64,000 nucleotides of DNA from Goleter apudmare HA4340-LM2 (GCA_019359495.1 JAHHHF010000087.1:1-64000), one strand, 5' to 3'. Positions 35,451 to 45,268 are shown, counted from the stretch's first letter. Numbers and translations are program-made. The notes: generated by a model not told the origin, from the letters alone.

Positions 35451-35928
35451 CATACACAAACTTTAGTGGGAAGCTTGGTAGCCGCTAACCTTTAGTCCGG
35501 GGCTGAAAAACGACTCATGCGGATTTATCCGCAGTGAGACTCAATAGTGTGCATAATGTGGGTCGTTGATGTAAGCCGTTAGTACATTATCAGGGACAAT
35601 GTGGACTACCGTTGATTTGCGGTAGGGTTTTAACGTGCTGGAAGAGGTTTAGCTACTTGTTGGAAGTCGTAGCGAAAAAATCATCACGGCGATAAAGTAT
35701 CTTTTATTTATCTGCCTTGCTTTCATCCTTAAATACAGTAATGTTGGCTTTTTTACCAAAAGTTGGATTGGTCAGAATAATTCAAAGCGATCTACATCAA
35801 ACTATTCTTCACCTCAACAGGACTATCATCATCAGTAATCCCCGAATTTATCAACGATATCCGTATTCCAAAGTTATACTACTCTGGAATGATGTATTAA
35901 CAACAATTCAAATACGGGTGATTACTCA
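35451..35928. other. Intergenic region with hairpin, left edge of the restriction island
   Basis: No supported gene. A compact inverted repeat TGCGGATTTATCCGCA lies near 35518-35533, followed by GC-balanced sequence with TACCG/CGGTA pairs near 35607-35627. The texture differs from both the M16 genes and the AT-rich island that follows. It may be the decayed end of a mobile element, but no transposase frame survives. Confidence 0.35.
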
Positions 35929-37629
35929 ATGTCAAAGCCGAATACTCAAGCCAAAAAGACTCAAATTATTGAAGTTCTGACACGGGATTATTTTCCTATG
36001 ATTCCTCAACTTCAAAGAAATTGGTCACCAGCAGAACATGAGAAAAATCGTTTGAGTCGTTCTTTGGCTGCATTTGCGATCGCTAATCTTGCTAATATTA
36101 CTTCTGCTCAAGCTGCTCACTCAATTATCAATGGTGAAAATGATAACGGAATTGATGCAGTTTCTTTTGATCGGAATAAAAACTTGCTTTGGTTGGTGCA
36201 AGCTAAAGCGGGAAAAGCTCCAAACATGGGAGATAATAAAAAATTCTGTGATGGCATCAGGGATCTTGTCAATAAACGGTTTCAAAAATTTAACACAGGT
36301 TTTTCTCGATTGCAGCAAGATGTTGAGGATGCTTTAGACACAAATGGGCTAATAATAGTTGGCTGTAATGTATATCTGGATGGAAGTCTTGGCTCTCATG
36401 TAATTAATGATCTAAAGCAATTAAAAGATGAACTCAATACGTTTGAATCACGCTTTGAATGGAAGGATTTAAAGATTGAAAATATTTATGAATGGTTGAC
36501 AGCAAAACAAGCTATCGCCTCTGTTGATGTTGACTTGACATTAGAAAACTGGCATTGCTTAAAGCAGCCACGTAGGGCTTTTTATGGATTAGTTAATGCT
36601 TCTGAGCTTGCCTCTTTATATAACCAGTATAATAAGTCACTATTCGAGAATAATATTCGTTATTACTTGGGTACAGCAGAGGTTAATTTAGCAATTGCTG
36701 AAACTGTAAAAGAACAACCATCTGAACTTTTTTATCTCAATAATGGCTTAACAATTACTTGTACAAAAGTTAATTTGCCATCTGGACATAATCAGGAATC
36801 AACTCGATTGACTTTAGAGAGTTTCTCCATAGTCAATGGAGCGCAGACAGTGGGATCTATTGCATCTGTATTTAATGCCAATGGGTCTATCTCTTCCAAC
36901 GCAAAATTATTAGTAACAATTATCGAATTAGGTACAAAATCAGATAAAATAGGAGTGGAAATTACTAAAGCAAGAAATACACAAAATGATGTCCGTGATA
37001 TTTATTTTGCAGCTTTAGATCCTAATCAAGAACGCTTGCGGCAGGAATGTATGGTATCAAATATTGTCTATCAATATCGACCATCAGCAGATAATCATGA
37101 TGCTATCACTATTGAGAAAGCAGCGATCGCGCTTGCTTGTTTTAGTGGTAAGACAGAAATAATTGTTGCAGCTAAGAAAGATATTAGCCAACTTTACAAA
37201 GATTATTATTTAGAACTTTTTAGTAATGATATTTCAGGAATTATTCTTTGTCGCTACGTTCGTATATTTGAATATCTTGATCGGATTTTTGAAAATTCCC
37301 GAAAAGCAGAAACAGAAACTCGTAGAAAAAATTTCTATCAACATGGTAGATTTTTTATCTTGGATATTTTATCAAGACGTTATAAACCTTTAATCAATAA
37401 GCCAGAAGCTAATTTATCGACCGATGACATGAATCAGCTTTCCATAATTGCGATAGAACTTGCCGAGTTAATTTATATTCTTGCTGAATCTCAGTTTGCA
37501 ATTGATGAGAAAGGATATCTTGCTATTTTTAGGAATTTGACTGATGTTGTGCCTTTAACCAGTGCTGTTATGCAAGAGTTAGAACGCAGAGAATCTCAAA
37601 CTAATCATCCGAATATATCTACAACTTAA
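35929..37629 (+). CDS. AIPR family (abortive infection phage resistance) protein
   Basis: 566 residues matching the AIPR family known from lactococcal and other phage-resistance loci. The N-terminal about 120 residues look like an Mrr-type PD-(D/E)XK nuclease: GIDAV with D76, then LWLVQAKAG with Q91 and K93. The AIPR core follows with 'FYLNNGLTITC' (about 265), 'FSIVNGAQTVGSI' (about 305) and 'TKARNTQNDVRDIYFAALDPNQERL'. It precedes mod by 22 bases and mod overlaps res, so all three are probably one operon. A role in anti-phage defence or in control of the restriction system is inferred from family and context. Confidence 0.88.
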   Translation: MSKPNTQAKKTQIIEVLTRDYFPMIPQLQRNWSPAEHEKNRLSRSLAAFAIANLANITSAQAAHSIINGENDNGIDAVSFDRNKNLLWLVQAKAGKAPNMGDNKKFCDGIRDLVNKRFQKFNTGFSRLQQDVEDALDTNGLIIVGCNVYLDGSLGSHVINDLKQLKDELNTFESRFEWKDLKIENIYEWLTAKQAIASVDVDLTLENWHCLKQPRRAFYGLVNASELASLYNQYNKSLFENNIRYYLGTAEVNLAIAETVKEQPSELFYLNNGLTITCTKVNLPSGHNQESTRLTLESFSIVNGAQTVGSIASVFNANGSISSNAKLLVTIIELGTKSDKIGVEITKARNTQNDVRDIYFAALDPNQERLRQECMVSNIVYQYRPSADNHDAITIEKAAIALACFSGKTEIIVAAKKDISQLYKDYYLELFSNDISGIILCRYVRIFEYLDRIFENSRKAETETRRKNFYQHGRFFILDILSRRYKPLINKPEANLSTDDMNQLSIIAIELAELIYILAESQFAIDEKGYLAIFRNLTDVVPLTSAVMQELERRESQTNHPNISTT

Positions 37630-37651
37630 TTTTTACGAGCTAAATTAATTT

Positions 37652-39328
37652 ATGACTAAAAAGCAGAGACTTGAACTTACATGGATTGGTAAAGAAATTC
37701 GCCCCAAATTAGAGCCAAGAATTTTGTTAGAAGATGCTGATAAATCTTACCATGCTGCACATCGTGTTAGTGAAGATGATATTTTTCATAATCGTTTAAT
37801 TTTTGGAGATAACTTGCTAGCTCTCAAAGCTCTAGAACAGGAATTTACAGGTAAAATTAAATGTATTTTTATTGATCCTCCTTATAATACAGGTTCGGCT
37901 TTTGAACATTATGATGATGGTGTTGAGCATTCTACCTGGCTTTCTTTAATGAGAGACCGTTTAGAAATTATTCGTAATTTATTATCTGAAGATGGGTCTT
38001 TGTGGATCACCATTGATGATAATGAAGCACATTATTTAAAAGTAATGTGTGATGAGATTTTTGGACGTGCCAATTTTGTCGCTAATGTAGTTTGGCAAAA
38101 GAAATATGCAGTTGCTAACGATCACAAGACTATTGCACCAATGCACGACCATATACTGGTTTATAGAAAGAGCGAATCTTGGCAACGCAATCTTTTAAAA
38201 AGAACCGAAGAAAAGGATCGTCAGTACCGATATACAGATGAAAAAGGAGTTTTTCGTATTGATAATTATACTTGCAATAAAAGCTCTGACGAAAGACCCA
38301 ACCTCTATTATCCAATAATTCAGCCAAATACTGGGAAGGAAATATTTCCTAAGAAAACTTCTGTTTGGCGTTATTCAAAAGAAACACATGAACAAAATGT
38401 TAGAGATAACCTTGTTTACTGGGGAAAAGATGGTTTATCAAGTACACCAGCTTACAAGAGATATAAACATTTGCTAAAAAATCAGGGAACTGTACCACAA
38501 ACACTTTGGCTGCATGAATACGCAAGTCATACTGATGCTGCTAGAAAGGAAATTCGCGCTGTATTAGGTAGTTCTTCTCTTGCAGATGACTTTATTACAC
38601 CCAAGCCAGAAGGATTAATCCAGCGAGTTCTAGAAATTGCAACAAATCCAGGTGATCTAGTTCTTGATTCCTTTGCAGGTTCAGGAACAACAGGCGCAGT
38701 AGCTCACAAAATGGGAAGACGCTGGATTATGGTAGAACTAGGCGAACATTGTCATACTCATATCATTCCCAGACTCAAAAAAGTAATTGATGGTGAAGAT
38801 AAAGGTGGGATTACCCAAGCAGTTAACTGGAAAGGTGGCGGAGGGTTTCGCTACTATCGCCTTGCGCCATCACTGTTAGAAAAAGATAAATGGGGTAACT
38901 GGATTATTAATAAACAATATAACCCCGCCATGTTAGCCGAAGCACTCTGCAAACTTGAAGGCTTTACTTATGCACCATCAGATACATTTTATTGGCAGCA
39001 TGGTTATTCTACGGAACGGGATTTTATTTATGTCACTACCCAAAATCTCAGTCATGAACAATTATCTAAACTGTCTGATGAAGTAGGAGAAGAACGCACC
39101 CTACTGGTTTTATGTAGTTCCTATCGTAGCAAAGCCGATATATTCTCAAATCTGACAATCAAAAAAATTCCTCAACAAATACTTTCACGTTGTGAATGGG
39201 GACGGGATGATTACAGCCTCGATATCAAAAATCTGCCTAAGGCACTCCCAACAGTTGAACAAATATCACCACCGAAATCATTACAAGCACCATTACAACA
39301 ATCACTATTTGACATTAATAAAGTATGA
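37652..39328 (+). CDS. Type III restriction-modification system, DNA N6-adenine methyltransferase (Mod)
   Basis: 558 residues. Catalytic motif IV, FIDPPYNTGSAF (D75-Y78), precedes the AdoMet-binding motif I, LDSFAGSGTTGAVAH (F341-G345), the order of beta-class amino-methyltransferases. The segment between (about 130-310) is the likely target-recognition region. Mod gives sequence specificity to both methylation and restriction in type III systems. Its stop overlaps the start of res in ATGA. No homopolymer or tandem repeat that would allow phase variation is evident. Confidence 0.93.
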   Translation: MTKKQRLELTWIGKEIRPKLEPRILLEDADKSYHAAHRVSEDDIFHNRLIFGDNLLALKALEQEFTGKIKCIFIDPPYNTGSAFEHYDDGVEHSTWLSLMRDRLEIIRNLLSEDGSLWITIDDNEAHYLKVMCDEIFGRANFVANVVWQKKYAVANDHKTIAPMHDHILVYRKSESWQRNLLKRTEEKDRQYRYTDEKGVFRIDNYTCNKSSDERPNLYYPIIQPNTGKEIFPKKTSVWRYSKETHEQNVRDNLVYWGKDGLSSTPAYKRYKHLLKNQGTVPQTLWLHEYASHTDAARKEIRAVLGSSSLADDFITPKPEGLIQRVLEIATNPGDLVLDSFAGSGTTGAVAHKMGRRWIMVELGEHCHTHIIPRLKKVIDGEDKGGITQAVNWKGGGGFRYYRLAPSLLEKDKWGNWIINKQYNPAMLAEALCKLEGFTYAPSDTFYWQHGYSTERDFIYVTTQNLSHEQLSKLSDEVGEERTLLVLCSSYRSKADIFSNLTIKKIPQQILSRCEWGRDDYSLDIKNLPKALPTVEQISPPKSLQAPLQQSLFDINKV

Positions 39329-42057
39329 TAAATCAATTTGTAAATAATATTGCTAATCGCCTCAGCCTGCGCCCGCCTCAAAGACGATCGTTAGAAATTC
39401 TAAATCGAAGTTGTGAACTTTTACCTATTAATGAACAATCCGATATAGAAACAAGTTTAACAAGAATCAATACAGAGTTCCCATCTGTTACTAATTTCGA
39501 GCGTGAATTTCCTTCACTATGTTTTGCATTAGCAACAGGTGTGGGTAAAACCAGACTAATGGGTGCTTTTATCAGTTACCTAAACCTAGCGCACGGAATA
39601 AAGAATTTCTTTGTATTAGCACCCAACCTCACTATTTATAACAAACTAATTAATGATTTCACACCCAATACATCAAAATATGTATTTACAGGTATATCTG
39701 AATTTGTAGTTCAGTCACCTGTGATAATAACTGGTGACAACTATGAAACCAATGCAAGAACAATTTTAGATCCACTAATTTCATGTAAAATCAATATTTT
39801 CAATATCTCAAAAATTAACTCCGAAGTGCGCGGTGGCAAAAGCCCTAAAATAAAACGACTATCTGAATATATTGGTGAAAGCTATTTTGATTATCTTTCG
39901 CAGTTAAAAGACCTAGTAATTTTAATGGATGAATCCCACCGATATCGAGCTACAGCAGGACTTCGTGCCATTAATGAATTAAAACCATTAATAGGTTTAG
40001 AACTCACAGCTACACCATCTGTAGAAACTAGTAAAAAACCATTATATTTTAAAAATGTTATTTATGAATATTCTTTAGGAAAAGCAATTATAGATGGCTT
40101 TGTTAAAGACCCTGCTGTTGTGACTCGTAAAGACTTTAACCCTGCCAGTTTATCACCAGAAGCAATTGAACGAATCAAATTAGAAGATGGAATTTATTTA
40201 CACGAAAATATTAAAGCTGAATTAAAAATTTATGCTCTCGAAACAGGAAAGCTAATTGTTAAGCCATTTATGCTTGTTATTGCCCGTGATACTAACCATG
40301 CTACACAACTTTTAGAACTGATTAAATCTGATGAATTTGCCAAAGGGTATTACAAAGATAAAGTCATTCAAGTTGATTCTAGTAAAACAGGCGCACAAGA
40401 AGATGAAATGGTAGAAAGGTTGCTAAAGGTAGAATATCCAGATGAACCAACAGAAATCGTTATTCATGTGAATATGCTAAAAGAAGGATGGGATGTTACT
40501 AACCTTTATACAATTGTGCCGTTAAGAGCCGCAAATTCTGAAATTTTAATCAAACAATCAATTGGACGGGGATTGCGTTTACCTTATGGAAAGCGAACAG
40601 GTATCAACATTGTAGACCGTCTAAATATTGTTGCCCATGACAAATTTCAAGAAATTGTGGAAGAAGCAAAACGTCCCGAATCAGAAATTAGATTGCAACA
40701 AATTATTCTCAACCCTGAAGATTTACAAGAGAGAACAAAAACAGTAGTTTCACATTCTAAACTTGCCCAAAATTTAGGAATTACTACAGAAGAACTAACT
40801 ATTGAGCAGGACATAAATTTGCCAGATACAGAAACCCAAGATATTCAAACATCTATATTTGAATCGCCAATAGAAGAAAAGATTGCCAATCTGACTTATC
40901 AAGAAATTCAGAAGTTAGAGAATCATCCTGAAACAGTTCCAACTACAGCATATCTCTCGTCACCAAAAATTCAAGCACTGGTGAAGGAAGCTGTAGCTAG
41001 AGAATATCAACCAGAACAACTAGAAATCGAAGGTGTAACTACACCACCAAATATTGAAGCTATTGTTGCTAAAACAACTAATTTAGTAATACAGCAAACT
41101 ATTGATATTCCTAAAATTCTGATTATTCCTAAAGGAGAAGTAAAATCAGGATTTAGGTCTTTTGCCCTAGATTTAACAGATTTAAATTATGCTGTACCTT
41201 CCAAACAAGAATTATATATTCGCTCTTTAGCAACAGATAGTTATACATCTTTAGAAATCAAAACAAATAATTTGGAAGAATCTCGATTGGAAAACTATAT
41301 TGTCAACAACCTAGTCAGCTTTGATGATATTTGCTATGACGATAACGCCGACTTACTTTATGATTTAGCTGGACAAGTTGTTAGCCATTTTCTCACGTAT
41401 TACTCTGAAGAAGATACTCATAAAATTTTATTCCGTTATCAAAGTGAGATTGCTAACTATGTTCATAACCAGATGAAAAAGCATTTCTGGGAAGACGAGC
41501 AAGTTGAATACAAATACGAAATTAGTAAAGGTTTTACAACTTTAAAAGAGAGTGCTTATACTACAAATGCAAGTAATATATTAGATTACAGAATCTCGCC
41601 TCCAGATAAAAGCAATATGTCCAAATATCTGTATACAGGTTTTTCTAAATGCCTGTATACAGAACAAAAATTTCAATCAGAAGCGGAGAGAGTATTAGCT
41701 ATAATTTTGGAACGAGATGCAATTAAGTGGTTTAAACCAGCAAGAGGTCAATTCCAGATTTATTACAAATGGGATGGAGATTATTTAGAATATCAACCGG
41801 ATTTTGTTGCAGAAACAAAAGATATTATCTATATGCTTGAACCTAAAAATCGAGATGAAATAGATAATCCTCAAGTGAGTGCTAAGAAAGATGTAGCAGT
41901 GAAATGGTGTGAGTATGCTTCTGAATATATGCTAAAGCATAATGGTAAGCCTTGGGTTTATGTGTTGATACCCCATGATGCGATCGCTGAAAATATGACA
42001 CTTAAAGGAATAGGCGATCGCTTCAAGACTAACGGTTATGCTATAAAAAACAACTAG
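39325..42057 (+). CDS. Type III restriction enzyme subunit (Res), helicase-nuclease
   Basis: 910 residues. The N-terminal superfamily 2 helicase has Walker A ATGVGKTR (70-77), DESH box (202-205), motif III 'GLELTATPS' and motif VI 'QSIGRGLRLPYG'. The C-terminal PD-(D/E)XK nuclease has YQPDFVA (D826) and MLEPKNRDE (E839, K841). Res works with Mod to translocate or slide on DNA and cut next to unmethylated sites. All key residues are intact, so the system may be active. Coding is strongly A/T-rich, unlike flanking genes, yet two HIP1 sites occur near the 3' end. Confidence 0.93.
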   Translation: MINQFVNNIANRLSLRPPQRRSLEILNRSCELLPINEQSDIETSLTRINTEFPSVTNFEREFPSLCFALATGVGKTRLMGAFISYLNLAHGIKNFFVLAPNLTIYNKLINDFTPNTSKYVFTGISEFVVQSPVIITGDNYETNARTILDPLISCKINIFNISKINSEVRGGKSPKIKRLSEYIGESYFDYLSQLKDLVILMDESHRYRATAGLRAINELKPLIGLELTATPSVETSKKPLYFKNVIYEYSLGKAIIDGFVKDPAVVTRKDFNPASLSPEAIERIKLEDGIYLHENIKAELKIYALETGKLIVKPFMLVIARDTNHATQLLELIKSDEFAKGYYKDKVIQVDSSKTGAQEDEMVERLLKVEYPDEPTEIVIHVNMLKEGWDVTNLYTIVPLRAANSEILIKQSIGRGLRLPYGKRTGINIVDRLNIVAHDKFQEIVEEAKRPESEIRLQQIILNPEDLQERTKTVVSHSKLAQNLGITTEELTIEQDINLPDTETQDIQTSIFESPIEEKIANLTYQEIQKLENHPETVPTTAYLSSPKIQALVKEAVAREYQPEQLEIEGVTTPPNIEAIVAKTTNLVIQQTIDIPKILIIPKGEVKSGFRSFALDLTDLNYAVPSKQELYIRSLATDSYTSLEIKTNNLEESRLENYIVNNLVSFDDICYDDNADLLYDLAGQVVSHFLTYYSEEDTHKILFRYQSEIANYVHNQMKKHFWEDEQVEYKYEISKGFTTLKESAYTTNASNILDYRISPPDKSNMSKYLYTGFSKCLYTEQKFQSEAERVLAIILERDAIKWFKPARGQFQIYYKWDGDYLEYQPDFVAETKDIIYMLEPKNRDEIDNPQVSAKKDVAVKWCEYASEYMLKHNGKPWVYVLIPHDAIAENMTLKGIGDRFKTNGYAIKNN

Positions 42058-42269
42058 GTGGATGCCTGTAGTATTGTTTGTGTTTAAAATCATTTGATTG
42101 AGAGGTCAATTGAGATAATCATTTTCTATTGAATTTTTAATTTTCATCCCTTCATTCAGCCATTCAGCAATGCCCGAAATTTAACCAGTCAGGGGAGTGT
42201 CAAAAACAGTCCATGCATGATCTGTTTTCTAGACTCCAGCTGCCGTACTATTAGCAACAGAAGATTCCA

Positions 42270-43190
42270 GTGGCAAATCCCATGAAAGGCAGTCTGTCAA
42301 CAAGTATCTTGAGCTACTTACTCTCACGTAAACTATTTCAGTTTTATTGGTTACTGTTATTCTCTGCTGTGCCTTTGTTCTTTGGCTCCAAAGCTATGGT
42401 ATCAATCGCGGCGTCGCCAAAAATTGCCCAAGCAGTAACAGGAATAACCATCAACCGTCCTAACCTCAATATTGGTAGCCAAGGAGAGCGAGTATCAGAA
42501 CTACAAGCTGCTCTCAAACTGCTAGGCTTTTATACAGGTGCTGTGGATGGTATTTATCAGGATGGAACTGCTAAGGCTGTTTCCCAGTTCAAGCAAGCAG
42601 CCGGTTTGAAACCAGATGGCATTGTTGATGCTGCTACTTGGCAAAAACTGTTTCCTAGTGAAGCAGCCGCGATCGCAACTGTGCCTTCTCCTGTCCCTGC
42701 ACCCATATCCACACCCACGGCAATTAGGCCTTTAAGCGTTCCCACTCAGTCTAATAATACTGATCGGGTGGTTAATTCTAAGCCAGAGCCAAAACCCGCT
42801 ACACCAAGAAAGGCGGCGGTTAATTCTAAACCAGCGCCAAGACCAGTTACACCAAAACAGGCGACAAATACCAGACCACAACGGCCTCCCGTTCGCCCAA
42901 CAACACCCCGCATTACACCCATCCCTATATCTGAACGCACTCCTGGGATTCAATACACTGCACAAGGATGGCCAATTTTGCGTTTAGGAAATCGTGGTTC
43001 TGAAGTCGTCAAGTTACAAACAGAACTCAAAAGGCTTGGTTTCCTTACAGGCAGTATAGATGGAGACTTTGGTGCTGCAACTGAAACAGCAGTGAAAGCC
43101 CTGCAAACGCGCTATGGTGTCGAGGCTGATGGTGTAGCTGGTGGTGGGACTTGGGAACTTTTACTCAGGCGATCGCCTCAGCCACGTTAA
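42270..43190 (+). CDS. Exported protein with two peptidoglycan-binding domains
   Basis: 306 residues: an N-terminal membrane anchor or signal (about 18-45, 'FYWLLLFSAVPLFFGSKAM'), a first PG_binding_1 domain (about 68-128, 'GERVSELQAALKLLGFYTG'), a Pro/Thr/Lys-rich linker (about 130-220), and a second PG_binding_1 domain (about 238-300, 'GSEVVKLQTELKRLGFLTG'). It probably attaches to the cell wall. No catalytic domain is present. The start is GTG 42270 or ATG 42282. Confidence 0.88.
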   Translation: MANPMKGSLSTSILSYLLSRKLFQFYWLLLFSAVPLFFGSKAMVSIAASPKIAQAVTGITINRPNLNIGSQGERVSELQAALKLLGFYTGAVDGIYQDGTAKAVSQFKQAAGLKPDGIVDAATWQKLFPSEAAAIATVPSPVPAPISTPTAIRPLSVPTQSNNTDRVVNSKPEPKPATPRKAAVNSKPAPRPVTPKQATNTRPQRPPVRPTTPRITPIPISERTPGIQYTAQGWPILRLGNRGSEVVKLQTELKRLGFLTGSIDGDFGAATETAVKALQTRYGVEADGVAGGGTWELLLRRSPQPR

Positions 43191-43245
43191 TTAGTGAAAA
43201 GATTGGTAAATGTTTTAATTTTCTACTTATTTTTGCCAAAAGCTG

Positions 43246-43593
43246 ATGAAAAACTTTTTACTAACTTGGCTCGGTACGGCGGTGGCGTTAGTGATCACCT
43301 CTAGAATTGTTGAAGGATTTAAGATTGAAGATTTTGGGGCTGCTCTGGTGGCTGTTATCATCATTAGCTTAGTTAATGCCCTGATTCGACCAATTTTGAG
43401 TTTTTTAGCGTTTCCAATTACCTTACTGACCTTTGGTTTGTTTACATTTGTGATCAATGCTGTGTCTCTGGGTATAGCGAGCGCCTTCACTCCTGGCTTT
43501 AAAATCGATGGGTTTCTACCTGCCTTGTTGGGATCTATTGTGCTGGCGATCGTGTCTAGTGGGATTAACTATTTTCTGAGAGTAATTGATTAA
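43246..43593 (+). CDS. Phage-holin-family-type membrane protein (PF04020)
   Basis: A 115-residue protein almost entirely composed of four hydrophobic helices (about 5-22, 32-52, 56-80, 90-110). It has the family phrases 'LVNALIRPILSFLAFPITLLT' and 'TPGFKIDGFLPALLGSIVLAI'. Despite the name, relatives are ordinary chromosomal membrane proteins of unknown function; nothing here suggests a prophage. Its 3' end overlaps the convergent CbiG-like gene by 29 bases. Confidence 0.88.
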   Translation: MKNFLLTWLGTAVALVITSRIVEGFKIEDFGAALVAVIIISLVNALIRPILSFLAFPITLLTFGLFTFVINAVSLGIASAFTPGFKIDGFLPALLGSIVLAIVSSGINYFLRVID

Positions 43594-44059
43594 TACTGGT
43601 CATTCCCGTAACCTTTTGGGCAACAGCCACTGTCACAGATCCCAAAATTTGTTTAGGAACCAACAATGCCACCCCAAAATCCCCCTCTCCTCTATTCCTC
43701 CATACTTCAGTACCAGTAGCTGCTAGAATAGCCGCCGCCTCTGCTACGCTGGGAGTCCCTACTGCTTGGGCAACATTTTCGGTTGGGTTGGGGACGTGAA
43801 CAGTCCTCAGCGTTTCTGCTGCAAAGGTTTTTAAATGCCAGTTGTGTAGACGACAAAGTTCTACTAAACCCACTTCCGAGACTTTGGTGTCAATGGTAGC
43901 AATACCTGCGATCGCTTTTTCATCCAGTTGATGTTCTCTACATACTTGCTCAATTGCCGTGGCTATTAACTGCCATGAGATGCCACGTTGACAACCAATT
44001 CCCACCCACAAAAATTTCCGAAACCAGCGCAATTGAGGAATTTTATTGTTTACCACCAA
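43565..44059 (-). CDS. CbiG C-terminal domain protein (cobalamin biosynthesis)
   Basis: 164 residues equal to the stand-alone C-terminal domain of CbiG (CobE-like). It contains LWVGIGCQRGISWQLIATAI, 'IATIDTKVSEVGLVELC', 'FAAETL' and 'VAEAAAILAATG'. CbiG opens the delta-lactone of cobalt-precorrin 5A in the anaerobic corrin pathway; the separate C-terminal domain is common in cyanobacteria, and its exact role is not settled. The start is TTG 44059. No other cobalamin genes are adjacent and no cobalamin riboswitch is visible upstream. Confidence 0.85.
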   Translation of the reverse strand: MVVNNKIPQLRWFRKFLWVGIGCQRGISWQLIATAIEQVCREHQLDEKAIAGIATIDTKVSEVGLVELCRLHNWHLKTFAAETLRTVHVPNPTENVAQAVGTPSVAEAAAILAATGTEVWRNRGEGDFGVALLVPKQILGSVTVAVAQKVTGMTSINQLLSENS

Positions 44060-44237
44060 TTCACTCCCCAGTTAAATGGAGAATTTTCAAATTCTCGAAA
44101 ATTCTCGCAATAACTGCAAATTAACCTCATGATCTGGGTTGCTGCCTATAAGGTTCAGTATGATACATAAAAACTGATCGCTAGAATACTTTTCCTGGAG
44201 ATTAAAAACTATATATTATGCACATCTAGCACAGTAG

Positions 44238-44357
44238 GAAACGCCGAGAAAGAGAAAAGGCAAAATTTAGAAAGTAAAAGGTTAATTTTCCGATTATTTT
44301 TTGCTTCTTTATTATTCTTGAGGCATAAGCGTTTTGCCTTCTCTATCTTGGTGTTTC
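44238..44357. repeat. Long imperfect inverted repeat (MITE-like)
   Basis: About 29 bases at 44238-44266, beginning GAAACGCCGAGAAAGAGAA, are nearly the reverse complement of 44329-44357, ending CTCTATCTTGGTGTTTC, with only a few mismatches. They bracket about 62 A/T-rich bases. The whole could form a long hairpin RNA or be a small non-autonomous element. No coding frame is convincing here. Confidence 0.55.
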
Positions 44358-44656
44358 AATTTCTTCTTTCTCTGTCGCAACATATTTACAGTAGTTGCGA
44401 TAAATTTTTACTCTCTTCAGTTATTTTTTTTATTTTTGTCACTGAAATTCGTAATTTTCTGGGTTGGAAATATTAGGTTATTAAAACTCTTTGCAACCTG
44501 CTGCTGTCTTTTAAAGAATTTTAAACTAAGTTTAATAGAATCTCACATATGTGAGTGTTTTGCAATTTTAATCAGAGATGAGGAAAATTAGTATTGTCAG
44601 TTGTTGGCTTGTGTTTTTGCACTTAGTATGATGATACGTGGGTGTAAAGCGATCGC
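44358..44656. other. AT-rich intergenic DNA
   Basis: About 300 bases following the MITE-like repeat. A frame at 44334-44591 is hydrophobic and Phe-rich but reads like translated poly-T DNA and is not called. No other feature seen. Confidence 0.35.
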
Positions 44657-45232
44657 CTAATTTAAAATCTCTGCTAAATCCAACACAAATCCACGTAGTA
44701 CATCTTCTCCTGATAAGCTGTTGGGGGATTGTAGGACTTCAACTTCCGCATCAGGGCGATAAATTTCTACACGTTGATTTTGAGGGTCAAGCAACCACCC
44801 TAGAAGTACACCATTGTCAATATACTCTTGCATTTTTTGCTGCAATTTCTCTAAGCTATCAGTAGCGGAGCTTAATTCTGCCACAAAATCAGGCGCTATG
44901 GGTAGAAATCTCGCTGTATCTGGATTGAGGGCTACTATTCTGTCTCGTTTCACCCAAGATGCATCAGGAGAACGATTTGCTCCATTGGGAAGTTTGAAAC
45001 CTGTAGAAGAATCAAAAGCCAAACCTGTACCATCAGCATCTGTCCAATTTCCCAAGCGCTGGGTGAGTCTGCTATTGCGATTTCCGCTTTCCCATCCAGT
45101 TGGTGGCATAATGATTAGTTCCCCCTCAGCCGTCCGCTCAAGACGCAGGTCACGATTATTCTGGCAGAGTTGGAAGAATTGCTCATCTGTTAGCTCGATG
45201 GTAGGGTGTAGGTTAAGAATCAGGGCAGTCAT
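44657..45232 (-). CDS. Uma2 family endonuclease (DUF820)
   Basis: 191 residues of the Uma2 PD-(D/E)XK fold, hugely expanded in filamentous cyanobacteria. Motifs are 'GELIIMPPTGWESGNRN', RSPDASWVKRDRI (D90), FVAELSSATDSLEKLQQKMQ (E119) and 'GWLLDPQNQRVEIYRP'. A nuclease function is predicted from the fold; biological targets are unknown. The gene is monocistronic and 36 bases from the next stop. Confidence 0.92.
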   Translation of the reverse strand: MTALILNLHPTIELTDEQFFQLCQNNRDLRLERTAEGELIIMPPTGWESGNRNSRLTQRLGNWTDADGTGLAFDSSTGFKLPNGANRSPDASWVKRDRIVALNPDTARFLPIAPDFVAELSSATDSLEKLQQKMQEYIDNGVLLGWLLDPQNQRVEIYRPDAEVEVLQSPNSLSGEDVLRGFVLDLAEILN

Positions 45233-45268
45233 ATTAGCCTCTCAATCGTCCTCACTGTAGCCTAGCAT

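Noticed and set aside
35717-35980. Plus-strand frame of 87 codons overlapping the AIPR start
   Set aside because: Overlaps a well-supported gene and has no protein character.
43246-43593. Prophage remnant suggested by a 'holin' family match
   Set aside because: No other phage genes are near; the PF04020 family is chromosomal in cyanobacteria.
44060-44237. Possible cobalamin riboswitch before the CbiG-like gene
   Set aside because: The characteristic B12-box and long conserved core were not found in the minus-strand leader.
44334-44591. Phe/Leu-rich 85-codon frame
   Set aside because: Looks like translated poly-T DNA and overlaps the MITE-like repeat.
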